Positions 16,077 to 24,653 of a DNA stretch of 64,000 bases are shown piece after piece. Every line of letters starts with the position of its first letter. Position 1 is the stretch's first letter. The position numbers were made by a program, and so were the translations under genes. The notes below the pieces were generated by a model. The model searched no databases. It was given only the letters and a program-made list of their open reading frames with translations, and had not been told where the DNA came from. Source of the stretch: Terriglobales bacterium (GTDB lineage Bacteria > Acidobacteriota > Terriglobia > Terriglobales > Acidobacteriaceae); the NCBI GenBank assembly GCA_025934735.1, contig JAICWP010000003.1:229865-293864 (forward strand), given 5' to 3'.

Positions 16077-18278
16077 TCACTCGCCTCCCAGCCGGAATTT
16101 CATGCCGGCGCGGAAGTTAAAGCCCAGCGCTGGAAAGCCGGCTGCCTCTTCGTAGCGCCGGTCAAACAAATTGCCGATATTGACATAGGCAGTCATGTGC
16201 CTGGTTAGCGCGTACCAGCCGCCCAGGTCAACGCGTCCATAACCCGCCGTGTGGGTCACCGGAGGCAACAATCCTAGGAAATCGGAATCCACCCGCGGCC
16301 CGAGGAAGGTGCCTCCAATCTGCCCGCCCCAGCGCCGGACAGCGTAACTGAGCAGCACATTCCCGGAATGCCTCGGACGGCGTAGCAGAGGGCGCCCCGT
16401 GGCCAGCAGCGGGTCGCAGAAGTTCGCGGCCGAGCACAGTGGCGCTGCCAGGATCTCGGTGGAAGTGTAGGTGTAAGAAGAATCCAGCGACAGGCGCGAC
16501 CACAGCCGCGCGTGAAACTCGGTTTCCGCGCCCTGCGCCAGGGATTTGTTCACGTTCACATACTGGCCGACAAAGCTGACAGGGTTAGTGGCAAACTCAA
16601 TTTGGCGCCGGAAGATGTTGTGGAAGTAGGTGGCAGCGAGCACGAATCTGCTGCCCACCAGGCGCTGCTCGATTCCGGCATCGAAGGCGCGGTTTTCTTC
16701 TGCACGCAGGCTGGGATTGGGGATGACAAAAGCGTCGGCGGCGAACGTCTCCTCCAGCCGCGGCTCCTTGATGCCGGTCGCGAACGAGCCCCGCAGCCGC
16801 GTTCCGGAGAAAAAGCTTCCTCCGCGCAGCAGCAGCAGGGTGGGAGCAATCCGGGGGGCCACGGCATTGCCGAAGCTGCCGTTATGAGTGAAGCGCAACC
16901 CTGCTACCAGCGAAGCACGGCCCCTGGTCAGCAGTTGCTGGGCATATAAGTCGTGGTTGAGCCTCAGCCCATGGCTCAGAGGTGGTGACGTTAGATCGCC
17001 AACAAACCCGTTTTCATCTTCGAAGCGGTAGCCGACGATCAGCCGCGCCCAGCTGCGCTCCCAGTATTGGCCCTGGTATTCGAAGCCGGCGCGGTTGATA
17101 TCGGAAATGCTGTTGAAGGGGAAATCAATGTTGCCGAATAACGGCGAGACCCGCCCCGGTTCCATGATCTGGTCCCGGTTCGAGAGCCGGTGGTGGTATT
17201 CGAAGCCGGTGAAGGTGTGCTGCCAGCGCGTGCCGCTGACCGTGATTTCGGCGCTGGAGAGAAAATCGTTTTGCCGCGCCCGTTGGTCCAGGTCGGGCGG
17301 CAGCAGCGCCTGGCCGTTGAAATCCCAAAAGGACTGCACTCCCGTGCGGCTATTGAGGTGGCGTGTGCGCAGGCGGAAGCGCACCTTGGGCGCCAGCACC
17401 AGGCCCAGGTTCGCGCCCTGAGAGGAATTGGAGTACTGGTCATTGAGGCCTTGGCCGTTAGTGTTGAACTGGTCACCATAAAGGTTGTAATCAAAGCGGC
17501 CGCGCGCCCCGGAAACTGACGCATAGCCGTGTGCGGTTTGGAACGTGCCCCCATCGGCGCCAAAGGCCAGCTCCGGAGTCACCGTAGTTCCCTCCCGGCT
17601 CCAGGTCTGTACTACGCTGGTCATGGCGTCAGAGCCGTAAAGATCGCTTTGCGCGCCGCGCACGAACTCAAGCCGGTCCACTTGGTCCATGGGCACAACC
17701 CCGAAGTTGAATGTCCCGCCGGGATCGTTCACCGTCACCCCGTCCACGATCACTTTGTTGTAGCGGGAATCGCCGCCGCGCACGAACAGCGACGCCAGCC
17801 CGCCCCACTGGCCGGCATTGCCCACCACCGCTCCGGGCAGAAAGCGCAGCGCCTCCGCCTCATTCACCGGTCTCATGGTGGTTAATTCGCGAGCCTCCAG
17901 GCTGGAAACTTCTGCGCCCGTCTCTTCGCTGGGCACAGGCGTGCGCGTGGCGCTGACCACGACGTTTTGCGTGGCCACGGCGATATGGAGCTGCAGGGCT
18001 AGTTCTCCCGGCGCGCTCACATTGGCGCTCAGCGGCGCGAAACCGGGCGCCAGGACACGGACCAGATAGGCCCCCGGCGCAACCCCGGAAAAGCGTGTGA
18101 TTCCCGTCGGGGACGTAGTCTGTACCGCGACCGGCGCCGAAGCACCGGAGCGCAACAGAAGCACACTTGCACCAGGGACCACAGCCGACTGTTGATCAAC
18201 TACCTTGATGGTTAAATCGGCCGCCCAAGCGGCCGGCAGCAACACCAGGATGGCAACGAAGCAATAGAGAGATCGCAC
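16077..18278 (-). CDS. TonB-dependent outer-membrane receptor, probable cobalamin (BtuB-type) transporter
   Basis: The 733 residues comprise a signal peptide (1-19, ending AWA), a carboxypeptidase-regulatory-like beta domain (about 20-95), a TonB-box-like VVVSATRTPVP, a plug domain (about 115-225, with FVRGGDSRYNKVIVDGVTV), and a 22-strand barrel ending in the aromatic-rich FNFRAGMKFRLGGE. The substrate call rests on the cobalamin riboswitch directly upstream, as in BtuB genes. The start is GTG, supported by AAGGAGG four bases upstream (18283-18289). No BtuCDF genes follow within the window. Confidence 0.88.
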   Translation of the reverse strand: MRSLYCFVAILVLLPAAWAADLTIKVVDQQSAVVPGASVLLLRSGASAPVAVQTTSPTGITRFSGVAPGAYLVRVLAPGFAPLSANVSAPGELALQLHIAVATQNVVVSATRTPVPSEETGAEVSSLEARELTTMRPVNEAEALRFLPGAVVGNAGQWGGLASLFVRGGDSRYNKVIVDGVTVNDPGGTFNFGVVPMDQVDRLEFVRGAQSDLYGSDAMTSVVQTWSREGTTVTPELAFGADGGTFQTAHGYASVSGARGRFDYNLYGDQFNTNGQGLNDQYSNSSQGANLGLVLAPKVRFRLRTRHLNSRTGVQSFWDFNGQALLPPDLDQRARQNDFLSSAEITVSGTRWQHTFTGFEYHHRLSNRDQIMEPGRVSPLFGNIDFPFNSISDINRAGFEYQGQYWERSWARLIVGYRFEDENGFVGDLTSPPLSHGLRLNHDLYAQQLLTRGRASLVAGLRFTHNGSFGNAVAPRIAPTLLLLRGGSFFSGTRLRGSFATGIKEPRLEETFAADAFVIPNPSLRAEENRAFDAGIEQRLVGSRFVLAATYFHNIFRRQIEFATNPVSFVGQYVNVNKSLAQGAETEFHARLWSRLSLDSSYTYTSTEILAAPLCSAANFCDPLLATGRPLLRRPRHSGNVLLSYAVRRWGGQIGGTFLGPRVDSDFLGLLPPVTHTAGYGRVDLGGWYALTRHMTAYVNIGNLFDRRYEEAAGFPALGFNFRAGMKFRLGGE

Positions 18279-18280
18279 AA

Positions 18281-18289
18281 CTCCTCCTT
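18281..18289 (-). promoter_or_regulatory. Strong Shine-Dalgarno deciding the GTG start of the BtuB-like gene
   Basis: On the minus strand AAGGAGGAG is followed two bases later by GTG (18276-18278), with the AGGAGG core four bases away. No in-frame ATG lies near, so GTG is the start. The site lies downstream of the riboswitch. Confidence 0.8.
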
Positions 18290-18319
18290 TACACGCGAAA
18301 GGGTGGGTAGTGGCGATTC

Positions 18320-18515
18320 GCGCCGGTCTCCTGGCTTGCGAGTCAGGACTGGACCGGTAAGGCTTGCTCCGGTACAGTCCGCAATCGAACCGCCGGCCTT
18401 CCCGGGCGACGCCCAGTGACCGGCGGCAGGTTCCTCGCTTACAGTTGCGCGGCAGCGCGGGATTCTCACCCGCTTCCCAGTCCCGAACCAGCGTTCAGGA
18501 CGCGCGAACCGAAGT
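18320..18515 (-). ncRNA. Cobalamin (B12) riboswitch
   Basis: Read on the minus strand, the leader contains the conserved elements in order: GGGAAGCGGGTGAGAATCCC (18460-18479), CGCAACTGTAAGCG (18436-18449), GGTCACTGGG (18412-18421) and the B12-box-like AAGCCAGGAGACCGGC near 18322-18337. These match the cobalamin riboswitch core in sequence and order. It lies about 40 bases upstream of the receptor GTG, so it could mask the Shine-Dalgarno. The outer boundaries are approximate. Confidence 0.93.
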
Positions 18516-18524
18516 ACGGCAACC

Positions 18525-18553
18525 AGAGTATGCGTCGCGGACAAACCTGTCAA
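18525..18553 (-). promoter_or_regulatory. Sigma70-type promoter of the riboswitch / receptor transcript
   Basis: Minus-strand TTGACA (18548-18553), a 17-base spacer, then TACTCT (18525-18530). The predicted start near 18518 falls at the 5' side of the riboswitch. The -35 is perfect and the -10 is weak. Confidence 0.55.
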
Positions 18554-18698
18554 CGAATGGAACTGCCGCTGCCAAGAAATTGAAGATTGGCGATTGAAGA
18601 TGGAGATCTTTGACGGGATGAGGGGCGATTGACAGAAGTTCGTGGTGAAGCCTGTGGTATGACCAGCAGTACCCGCTGGCTTCAATCATCCTTCAATT

Positions 18699-18721
18699 CC
18701 TCTGCGTTCTCTGCGTTCAGA
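18699..18721 (+). repeat. Interspersed CTCTGCG-type short repeat, copy 2
   Basis: CCTCTGCGTTCTCTGCGTT, of the same family as the copy at 5566-5597 but in the CTCTGCG variant. It abuts the 3' end of the acyltransferase gene and reaches its stop codon. Confidence 0.5.
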
Positions 18722-19454
18722 TTTTGATCTTGGCTTCCGCGGCATCGCGTACCCGCTCCAAAGCTCGCTGCAACTCCTCGCGCCAGCGCTCCATCTCGGC
18801 TTCATCGGCGCCGGCCGGCACCAGCATGGGCGCGCTGAAGTGCACTACCGCGCGCGAGAAGGGCTGGGGCAGAATCATGCGGTCCCAGGTGCCGAGGGTC
18901 CAGGCACGCTGCACCGCGATGTGAAAAGCGATGATGCGTACGCCCGTCAGCCGCGAAAGCACCACCGGCCCGGGCTTGGCCTCGTAAGCTGGGCCCAGGG
19001 GGCCATCCACGGTGAAAGCCACGGCGCGGCCGCTTTCCAGTTCGCGGCGTGCCCCCAGCACCGCTCCCAGAGCGCCGCGGCGGCTGGAACCGCGTACTGC
19101 TCGGTAGCCGAACTTCTCGATAATGCGGGAGATAACTTCGCCGTCGAAGCTGTGGCTGGTCAATACCGCGATGTCTCGCTTCTTGAAGCGGTACGTGGCC
19201 ACGATCAGGCAGCGGTGCCAGAAGGCCCACACCATGGGACGCTCGTTAGCGTCCACCGGTCCTCCGGGTTCGGCGGAATTCTCATAGCGCAGCGTGGCGC
19301 AGAGCAGGCGCACTACGAGCGCTCCCGCGGCCGCAATCAGCCGCAGCTGCAAGCGCTGCCGCCAGCGAAAGCCAGCCGGGGCTGCCGAATCTTCTCTCGA
19401 AAGGCTGGGCGCTGGTGCGGTCACCTGGGTATTGTAACGGGTGCTCGCGTACAT
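18717..19454 (-). CDS. DUF374 / lysophospholipid acyltransferase-like protein
   Basis: I place the start at 19454 (MYASTRYNTQ), giving 245 residues; the frame is open 52 codons further, but that part has no family features. The conserved DUF374 core is present: WAFWHRCLIVATY, LTSHSFDGEVISRIIEKFGY, RAVRGSSRRGALGAV and FTVDGPLGPAYEAKPG. These correspond to the acyltransferase HxxxxD-like and glycine-rich substrate regions. Related proteins act in the inner leaflet on lipid A or phospholipid precursors. A hydrophobic helix near residues 35-50 suggests membrane association. It is not linked to other lipid genes here; the next gene on the minus strand is the riboswitch-controlled receptor. Confidence 0.85.
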   Translation of the reverse strand: MYASTRYNTQVTAPAPSLSREDSAAPAGFRWRQRLQLRLIAAAGALVVRLLCATLRYENSAEPGGPVDANERPMVWAFWHRCLIVATYRFKKRDIAVLTSHSFDGEVISRIIEKFGYRAVRGSSRRGALGAVLGARRELESGRAVAFTVDGPLGPAYEAKPGPVVLSRLTGVRIIAFHIAVQRAWTLGTWDRMILPQPFSRAVVHFSAPMLVPAGADEAEMERWREELQRALERVRDAAEAKIKI

Positions 19455-19682
19455 TGATTCCGCTTGCACTACAATACATAAGTTGCTTTGGCAGCCCCGT
19501 TTAGGCGCTGTCCTCCCAGGCCCTGGGGAAGTCGTTCTATCGGCCCACGACTTTGTTTCGCCGCTGGAACCACGTCGTGACAACTGCAATCCCCTTTCGC
19601 GACCTGCCAACCCGCTACTCGGGCACCGGCATCTCAGACCACGAATCCTTCACAGGATCAGAGACTGCAAGGAGAGGACGCA

Positions 19683-20159
19683 ATGAAAAAACTCGGAATG
19701 TTGTTGGCGCTGTGCTTCGCCTTTTCCCTGGCGATGATGGCCCAGGATAACGCGGGCAGCATGGGCCAGAGTACAGATCAGACCACTACCACCACCAAGA
19801 CCACGAAACACAAGGCCATGAAAGGCGCCAAGGAGCACAGCATGACCGGTTGCCTGAGCGAGGGCACGAGCCCGGGCACTTACGTGCTCACTCATGGAAA
19901 GCACAAGACCATGGTCACCGGCTCCGATGAACTGAAGAACCACGTCGGCCATGAAGTGAAGCTGACCGGCATGTGGGAAGCGGGCGCCATGTCCGAAGGC
20001 AGTGAAAGCGCCGCCACCGAGAAGGCGGAAAAGAAGTCAGGCAAGGAAGAAAAAGAATTCAAGGCCACCGACATCAAGCACATTGCCGACACCTGCACCG
20101 CGGGCGCGGCCAAGAAGGGCAAAAAGAGCATGGGCGAGATGGGCGGCACCGGCTTCTAA
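19683..20159 (+). CDS. Small secreted Lys-rich protein of an acidobacterial type
   Basis: The 158 residues start with a signal peptide (MKKLGMLLALCFAFSLAMMAQ). The mature protein has a Thr/Lys-rich stretch (TTTTTKTTKHKAMKG), then a compact core starting SMTGCLSEGTSPGTYVLTH and containing VTGSDELKNHVGHEVKLTG, followed by an acidic/basic linker and a second Cys (DTCTAGAAKKG). The TGCL...G-Y-L...L..HVGH-V-LTG pattern is one I associate with small secreted acidobacterial proteins; its function is unknown. AAGGAGAGG lies six bases before the ATG, and a strong terminator follows. Confidence 0.75.
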   Translation: MKKLGMLLALCFAFSLAMMAQDNAGSMGQSTDQTTTTTKTTKHKAMKGAKEHSMTGCLSEGTSPGTYVLTHGKHKTMVTGSDELKNHVGHEVKLTGMWEAGAMSEGSESAATEKAEKKSGKEEKEFKATDIKHIADTCTAGAAKKGKKSMGEMGGTGF

Positions 20160-20179
20160 GCAGAGCCAGTTTCAACCCA

Positions 20180-20208
20180 GGCGCAGCTCATGGGCTGCGC
20201 CTTTTTTG
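20180..20208 (+). terminator. Intrinsic terminator after the small secreted protein gene
   Basis: GGCGCAGC, loop, GCTGCGCC stem (8 bp), followed by TTTTTT. It begins 21 bases after the stop codon. Confidence 0.9.
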
Positions 20209-20301
20209 TTGCAGGCGGAAATGCAAATTGCTGCACCCCTGAGACGCAGAGCTCTCCGAATCAAAGCCACTGATGTTCTGATTTGTAGGCGCTTTCGGAA
20301 G

Positions 20302-20321
20302 GGCACGGCTTCAGCCGTGCC
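20302..20321. repeat. REP-like palindrome, copy 1
   Basis: GGCACGGCTTCAGCCGTGCC is a near-perfect 20-base palindrome. A partial relative, CGGGCTTCAGCCCCG, follows at 20342-20356. It lies in the gap between a terminator and the aminotransferase stop codon; no gene is seen in 20209-20438. Confidence 0.7.
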
Positions 20322-20438
20322 GTCTGGAATCATTAAAGATGCGGGCTTCAGCCCCGTAGGAATCTTCCAAGCGCATTGCTGGTGCAGTTATTAGCTGGAC
20401 TAGTGGATTTTTACAAAGAGCGTAGGTCGTCGATAATA

Positions 20439-21791
20439 CTAAACTGCCGCCGCTCGCCTGATCGCCTCCCGCATCTGCTCCACCGCCCAGCTGATTTGAT
20501 CCTGTGAAATTACCGCCGGAGGGGCGATCAGCAAATGGTCCCCGGCGTACCCATCAACACAGCCTTGCATGGGATACACCAGCACGCCGCGAGCGGCTGC
20601 CGCCTGGCCCACGCGGCCGGCAAAATTCCGCTCCATGGGAAAGGGCTGCTTCGTCTTCTTATCCCCCACGAACTCAACCCCCCAGAGCAGGCCGAGGCCG
20701 CGCACATCCCCCACAGCGGGAAGGTCCCGCAAACCCTCGAGCGCGGATTTCAGAGCTGTGCCTGCCGTCCCCTGCTCCGAAGCCGCCTGCACCAGCTTGT
20801 GCTCGCGAATCCGCCGCAGCACGGCTCGGCCTGCCGCCATGGAGATTGGGTGCGCGTTGTAGGTGAAACCGTGGGTAAAGTTGCCGGAGCCGTTTGCGAT
20901 CGCATCCACTACCCGCGCGCTGGCAATCACGGCCCCCAGAGGCGCGTAGCCGCTGGACAGGCCCTTGGCGGTAACGATGATATCGGGCACTACGCCCCAG
21001 TGCTCCACCGCGAAATTGCTGCCGGTGCGCCCCATGCCGGTCATCACCTCGTCGGCGATGAGCAACACACCGTGATGGCGGCAGATGGTGGCAATTTGCT
21101 GCAGATAGTCTTGCGGCGGTACGGCTGCTCCCAAGGTCGCTCCGCTGACCGGCTCTAAGATGAAGGCGGCGGCCTCGCCTTTACTGGAGGCGAGCGCGAC
21201 TTCCAGTTCGGCGGCATACTGCTGTCCGCAATTCTTGCACTCATAGCGGCAGCGATAGCAATACGGCAACGATACCTGCTCAAACTCCCGCACCATGGGC
21301 AAATAAGTCTGGCGTCGGCGCGCATTGCCGGAAACGGCCAGCGCGCCCAAGGTCGCCCCGTGGTAGCTCTGCCGCCGGCTAAAAATCTGGAACCGCTGTT
21401 TCTGTCCGCTTTCCACTTGGTACTGGCGGGCCAGCTTGAGGGCGCTTTCCACCGCTTCCGAGCCGCCGCAGGTGAAGAAGACAGCGCCGCCGCGGAAGTT
21501 TTCCCCGGCAAACTCCAGCAACTCGCGCGCGTACTCTTCCGCAACTGGAGTCGTGAACTGGCTGGTGTGGACAAACTCCAGGGCGCGCGCCTGCTCGCTC
21601 ATGGCGTCCACAACTTCGGAAACGCCGTGCCCAATCAGGTTAACCGCAGCCGAGCCGGAAAAATCCAGGTACTGCTTGCCTTCTGAATCCCACAACAGGG
21701 CGCCGTCTCCACGCACGGCGGTGGGGAAAGTTTTGCTGAACGAGCGGCGGAACACAGGCGAGCGGGGCTGAGAGCGCGCAGGCTGGGACAC
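20439..21791 (-). CDS. Class III pyridoxal-phosphate aminotransferase
   Basis: This 450-residue fold-type I enzyme has the class III signature. The PLP-binding Lys is K276 in IIVTAKGLSSGYAPLGAV, the cofactor Asp is in LLIADEVMTGMGRTG (about 247), and the phosphate-binding segment is CGGSEAVESALKLAR. Four cysteines, C178-x2-C181-x3-C185-x2-C188 (PYCYRCRYECKNCG), lie in a segment that is also Cys-containing in YodT/AGXT2-like members, so a structural metal is possible but unproven. The amino donor cannot be inferred; omega-amino or lysine-like substrates are typical of relatives. It is monocistronic and divergent from murJ. Confidence 0.88.
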   Translation of the reverse strand: MSQPARSQPRSPVFRRSFSKTFPTAVRGDGALLWDSEGKQYLDFSGSAAVNLIGHGVSEVVDAMSEQARALEFVHTSQFTTPVAEEYARELLEFAGENFRGGAVFFTCGGSEAVESALKLARQYQVESGQKQRFQIFSRRQSYHGATLGALAVSGNARRRQTYLPMVREFEQVSLPYCYRCRYECKNCGQQYAAELEVALASSKGEAAAFILEPVSGATLGAAVPPQDYLQQIATICRHHGVLLIADEVMTGMGRTGSNFAVEHWGVVPDIIVTAKGLSSGYAPLGAVIASARVVDAIANGSGNFTHGFTYNAHPISMAAGRAVLRRIREHKLVQAASEQGTAGTALKSALEGLRDLPAVGDVRGLGLLWGVEFVGDKKTKQPFPMERNFAGRVGQAAAARGVLVYPMQGCVDGYAGDHLLIAPPAVISQDQISWAVEQMREAIRRAAAV

Positions 21792-21935
21792 TCAGGAATT
21801 ATCTGGTGCATGCTGGGGCGAAGTCAAAAATAGCGGTGCTTCGTCTGTATTTCGCAGAGTGGTAAAGGCGGCGACGTGTCTATTCGAGTACCTGCGGCCC
21901 TAATTCACATCCATCTGGGATAATCTGCCCCTAGC

Positions 21936-23567
21936 ATGGGTGCTCGCCAGCGAATCCTCAGACTGTTACGGCCCTCGCACGAGCACAGCGAGCTCTCGGC
22001 CACGGTGCTGCTGATGTTTGCGGTGATGCTCTCCCGTGTCATCGGCTTCTTCCGCGAAGCCTACATCGCCTACGCTTTCGGCGCCGGTCACGCCACCGAC
22101 GCCTATAACGCCGCCTTCACTCTCCCTGACTGGCTCAACTACCTGGTCGCCGGCGGCACTGCCTCCATCACTTTTATTGCCATCTACACCAAGTTCCTGG
22201 CGGAGAAGCGCGAAGACGAGGCGCAAAAAACGTTCTCCGTCATTATCACCGTTATGACGGTGGTGCTAGGCGCCGGCATCGTTCTTGCGGAAATTTTTGC
22301 CCCTAACATCGAGCGCCACCTTTTCCCGCATTTCGGTCCCGACGAGCTGAGTCTTTGCGTTCACCTCACCCGCATTCTGCTCCCGGCGCAGGTGTTCTTC
22401 TACGTCGGCGGCGTGGTTTCCGCGGTGCTGCTCTCGCGCCGATTATTTCTGCTGCCTGCATTCGGGCCCCTGCTCTACAACGTGTTCATCATTCTGGGTG
22501 GGGTGGCCTTGGGGCGCCGCTTCGGCATTGCTTCCCTGGCGGTCGGCGCGCTGTTCGGCAGCTTCGTGGGACCATTTCTGGTGAACGCTATCGGAGCCCG
22601 GCGCGTGGGCACCGGGTATCGCCCCTCGTTCGATCTGAAGAATGCCGCCTTTCGTAAATGGGTGAGGCTTTCCATTCCCCTGATGCTGGGTGTCTCGCTG
22701 GTCACTGCCGATGACTGGATCCTGCGCTACTTTGCCTCGGGCGGTGTGGGAGACATTACCCGGCTTAACTATGCCAAGCGCCTGTTCCTGGTGCCCATTG
22801 CGGTGCTGGGACAGGCCACCGGCCAGGCCTCTCTGCCGTTTTTCGCCCGCCTGTTCAACGAGAAACGTCTGCAGGAATTTCGTGAGACGGTGAACACCTC
22901 CGTGTATCGCATCACCGCGGTGTCATTTCTGGCCACCGCCTGGATGATGGCGGCGGCTCTGCCCCTGATTGATATCCTCTACCGCCGCGGCCGGTTCCAC
23001 TTCTCTGATTCGCGCGAAACCGCGCTCTACTTCTTCTGGTTCGCCATTTCCCTGGCCTTCTGGTCGGCCCAGGCTCTGTACGCCCGCGCCTTCTATGCCG
23101 CCGGCGATACGCTCACCCCGATGATCGCCAGCAGCATCATCACCCTGGCCTCGCTGCCCATTTATGCCCTGCTGTTTCACTCCTTTTCCGTGGCAGGCCT
23201 GACTATCGCCTCGGACCTGGGCATCTTCGCCAACACCGTGGCGCTGGCCTTGCTTCTGCACCGTCGCAAGCTGGTAATGACCTCCGCCCTGCCCTGGAAG
23301 GAACTGGGCAAAGCCGCGTTCACCTCGTTGTTTGCCCTCGTGCTTAGTTACGGCGTGGCGCGCTCCATCCCACTGAACGGCAGCCGTGGCGCAGACATTC
23401 TGTCGCTCTTCCTGGTTTCAATCACTTGGGCGGCCGCAATTGCTATGGGCCTGTGGGCGACCCGCTCGGAATTGCCGCACGCTTTAAAAAGTCGCGGCCA
23501 GCGGACCACCTATCCCCATGTGGCGGAGAAGCACGCGGAAGAACTGAGCGCGGGAATAGAACCGTAA
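21936..23567 (+). CDS. murJ: Lipid II flippase MurJ (MviN family)
   Basis: The 543 residues contain about 14 hydrophobic helices. The N-terminal SATVLLMFAVMLSRVIGFFREAYIAYAFGAG holds the family's SR-x-G-x-x-R-E signature, followed by FGAGHATDAYNAAFTLPDWL. Later family motifs include RILLPAQVFFYVGGVVSAVL and AFYAAGDTLTPMIAS. MurJ moves lipid-linked peptidoglycan precursor to the periplasmic face. The C-terminus is a short hydrophilic tail of about 35 residues. No other mur genes are adjacent. It converges with the bactofilin gene across a hairpin. Confidence 0.95.
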   Translation: MGARQRILRLLRPSHEHSELSATVLLMFAVMLSRVIGFFREAYIAYAFGAGHATDAYNAAFTLPDWLNYLVAGGTASITFIAIYTKFLAEKREDEAQKTFSVIITVMTVVLGAGIVLAEIFAPNIERHLFPHFGPDELSLCVHLTRILLPAQVFFYVGGVVSAVLLSRRLFLLPAFGPLLYNVFIILGGVALGRRFGIASLAVGALFGSFVGPFLVNAIGARRVGTGYRPSFDLKNAAFRKWVRLSIPLMLGVSLVTADDWILRYFASGGVGDITRLNYAKRLFLVPIAVLGQATGQASLPFFARLFNEKRLQEFRETVNTSVYRITAVSFLATAWMMAAALPLIDILYRRGRFHFSDSRETALYFFWFAISLAFWSAQALYARAFYAAGDTLTPMIASSIITLASLPIYALLFHSFSVAGLTIASDLGIFANTVALALLLHRRKLVMTSALPWKELGKAAFTSLFALVLSYGVARSIPLNGSRGADILSLFLVSITWAAAIAMGLWATRSELPHALKSRGQRTTYPHVAEKHAEELSAGIEP

Positions 23568-23653
23568 AAGCAGCCCTTAGCCGTTAGCACTTAGCATTCA
23601 GTCCGGGAACCGCTGCTATCGCTGACTGCTAATTACTTTTTATCAAAAAGTTT

Positions 23654-23675
23654 CGGGCGCCCTGGCGGGCGCCCG
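23654..23675. terminator. Bidirectional terminator-like hairpin between murJ and bactofilin genes
   Basis: CGGGCGCCC-TGGC-GGGCGCCCG gives a perfect 9-bp stem. On the minus strand it is followed by AAACTTTTTGA; on the plus strand a T7 run comes about 15 bases later. It is better placed for the minus-strand bactofilin transcript, but serves convergent genes. Confidence 0.65.
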
Positions 23676-23745
23676 ATGGGGAACTTTAGTTTTTTTGCGT
23701 GCGGGTACACAAGCGCAGCGGTCTTATCTGCTCCGTCGCCGCGAG

Positions 23746-24291
23746 CTAGTTGCTGGCGCCAGCGCGGGCGGCGCTTACCACCGGCGATTCCATGTCCTTA
23801 GCGTCGCCGTTGGCCTTCTGCCCGGGCTTGCGGATGTCAATGCCGCCCTTGAAGAAGGCGCCATCTTCAATGCTGATGCGGGCAGCAATCACGTCGCCGG
23901 TCAGCGAACCGTCGTTGCGGATATCTACACGGTCGCTGGCGGTCAGGTTTCCGCGCACTTTGCCCAGCACCACAATTTCGCGCGCGTTGATGTTGGCGGC
24001 CACCACGCCGTTGCGTCCAATGGTGACTCGATTGCCGGAAAGATTGATGGAACCTTCCACCCGTCCGTCAATATAGAGAGACTCCGAACCCGTCACCTCG
24101 CCCTTGATAACCAGCGATTTGCCGATCGTTGCCTGCTCGGCGGTGGTGCCCACCGTGCTCGGACGGCTGACCGGCGCCGGCGTGCTCTCGGAAGCAGAGC
24201 TGGAAAGCGATGGGGGTACCGGACGCTCCGCTTCGGGGCTGAACGGCTTCGGGCTAGGAGTTGGCTGATTTGTGGGCTTCCACATGTTCAA
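23746..24291 (-). CDS. Bactofilin (polymer-forming cytoskeletal protein)
   Basis: The 181 residues comprise a Pro/Ser-rich disordered N-terminus (1-48), then a bactofilin beta-helix core (about 52-150) with repeated short strands: IGKSLVIKGEVTGSESLYIDGRVEG, VTIGRNGVVAANI, IVVLGKVRGNL, VDIRNDGSLTGDV, and ISIEDGAFFKGGIDI. Bactofilins self-assemble into filaments at the inner membrane and help place cell-wall enzymes. The neighbour murJ on the opposite strand is a cell-wall gene, but a functional link is only inferred. A second in-frame ATG two codons later is an equally possible start. Confidence 0.93.
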   Translation of the reverse strand: MNMWKPTNQPTPSPKPFSPEAERPVPPSLSSSASESTPAPVSRPSTVGTTAEQATIGKSLVIKGEVTGSESLYIDGRVEGSINLSGNRVTIGRNGVVAANINAREIVVLGKVRGNLTASDRVDIRNDGSLTGDVIAARISIEDGAFFKGGIDIRKPGQKANGDAKDMESPVVSAARAGASN

Positions 24292-24588
24292 GATAAATCC
24301 TTTCTCTTTGGTTGAAGTAAGGTGGCGCTTCCAGCCATGTTTGGGAGTCTTTAACTCCGCATTTTACCTTGCAGGTCCAAACCGGAAGTTGTGGAAATCC
24401 CGGCTCCCTGAGGAAAACTGCCCAGCTGGCAACGGCACGCCGCGCTCACCACATCTGAACCAGCCCGCCGTGCTGCTTGATCATGCTCCCTGGGCAGCGG
24501 GTTCTTGCATCCGGCAAAGGCCCTATCCCCATGTTGGTTTCGCGCTTACGATAGAGTAAGTGAGAATCGCTTCCGCTGAACTATTACG

Positions 24589-24604
24589 TTGGGACTAGTC
24601 CCAA
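24589..24604. promoter_or_regulatory. Perfect 16-bp palindrome upstream of rnr
   Basis: TTGGGACTAGTCCCAA lies 50 bases before the rnr GTG. It may be an operator for an unidentified dimeric regulator. The GGGACT/AGTCCC half-sites resemble those of DosR/NarL-type boxes, but the spacing is shorter. The remaining 24292-24653 gap shows no gene. Confidence 0.4.
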
Positions 24605-24653
24605 TGCCAGCGGCCTGCGAACCGGCTCCTGTTTCACATCATCTAAACAGCTC

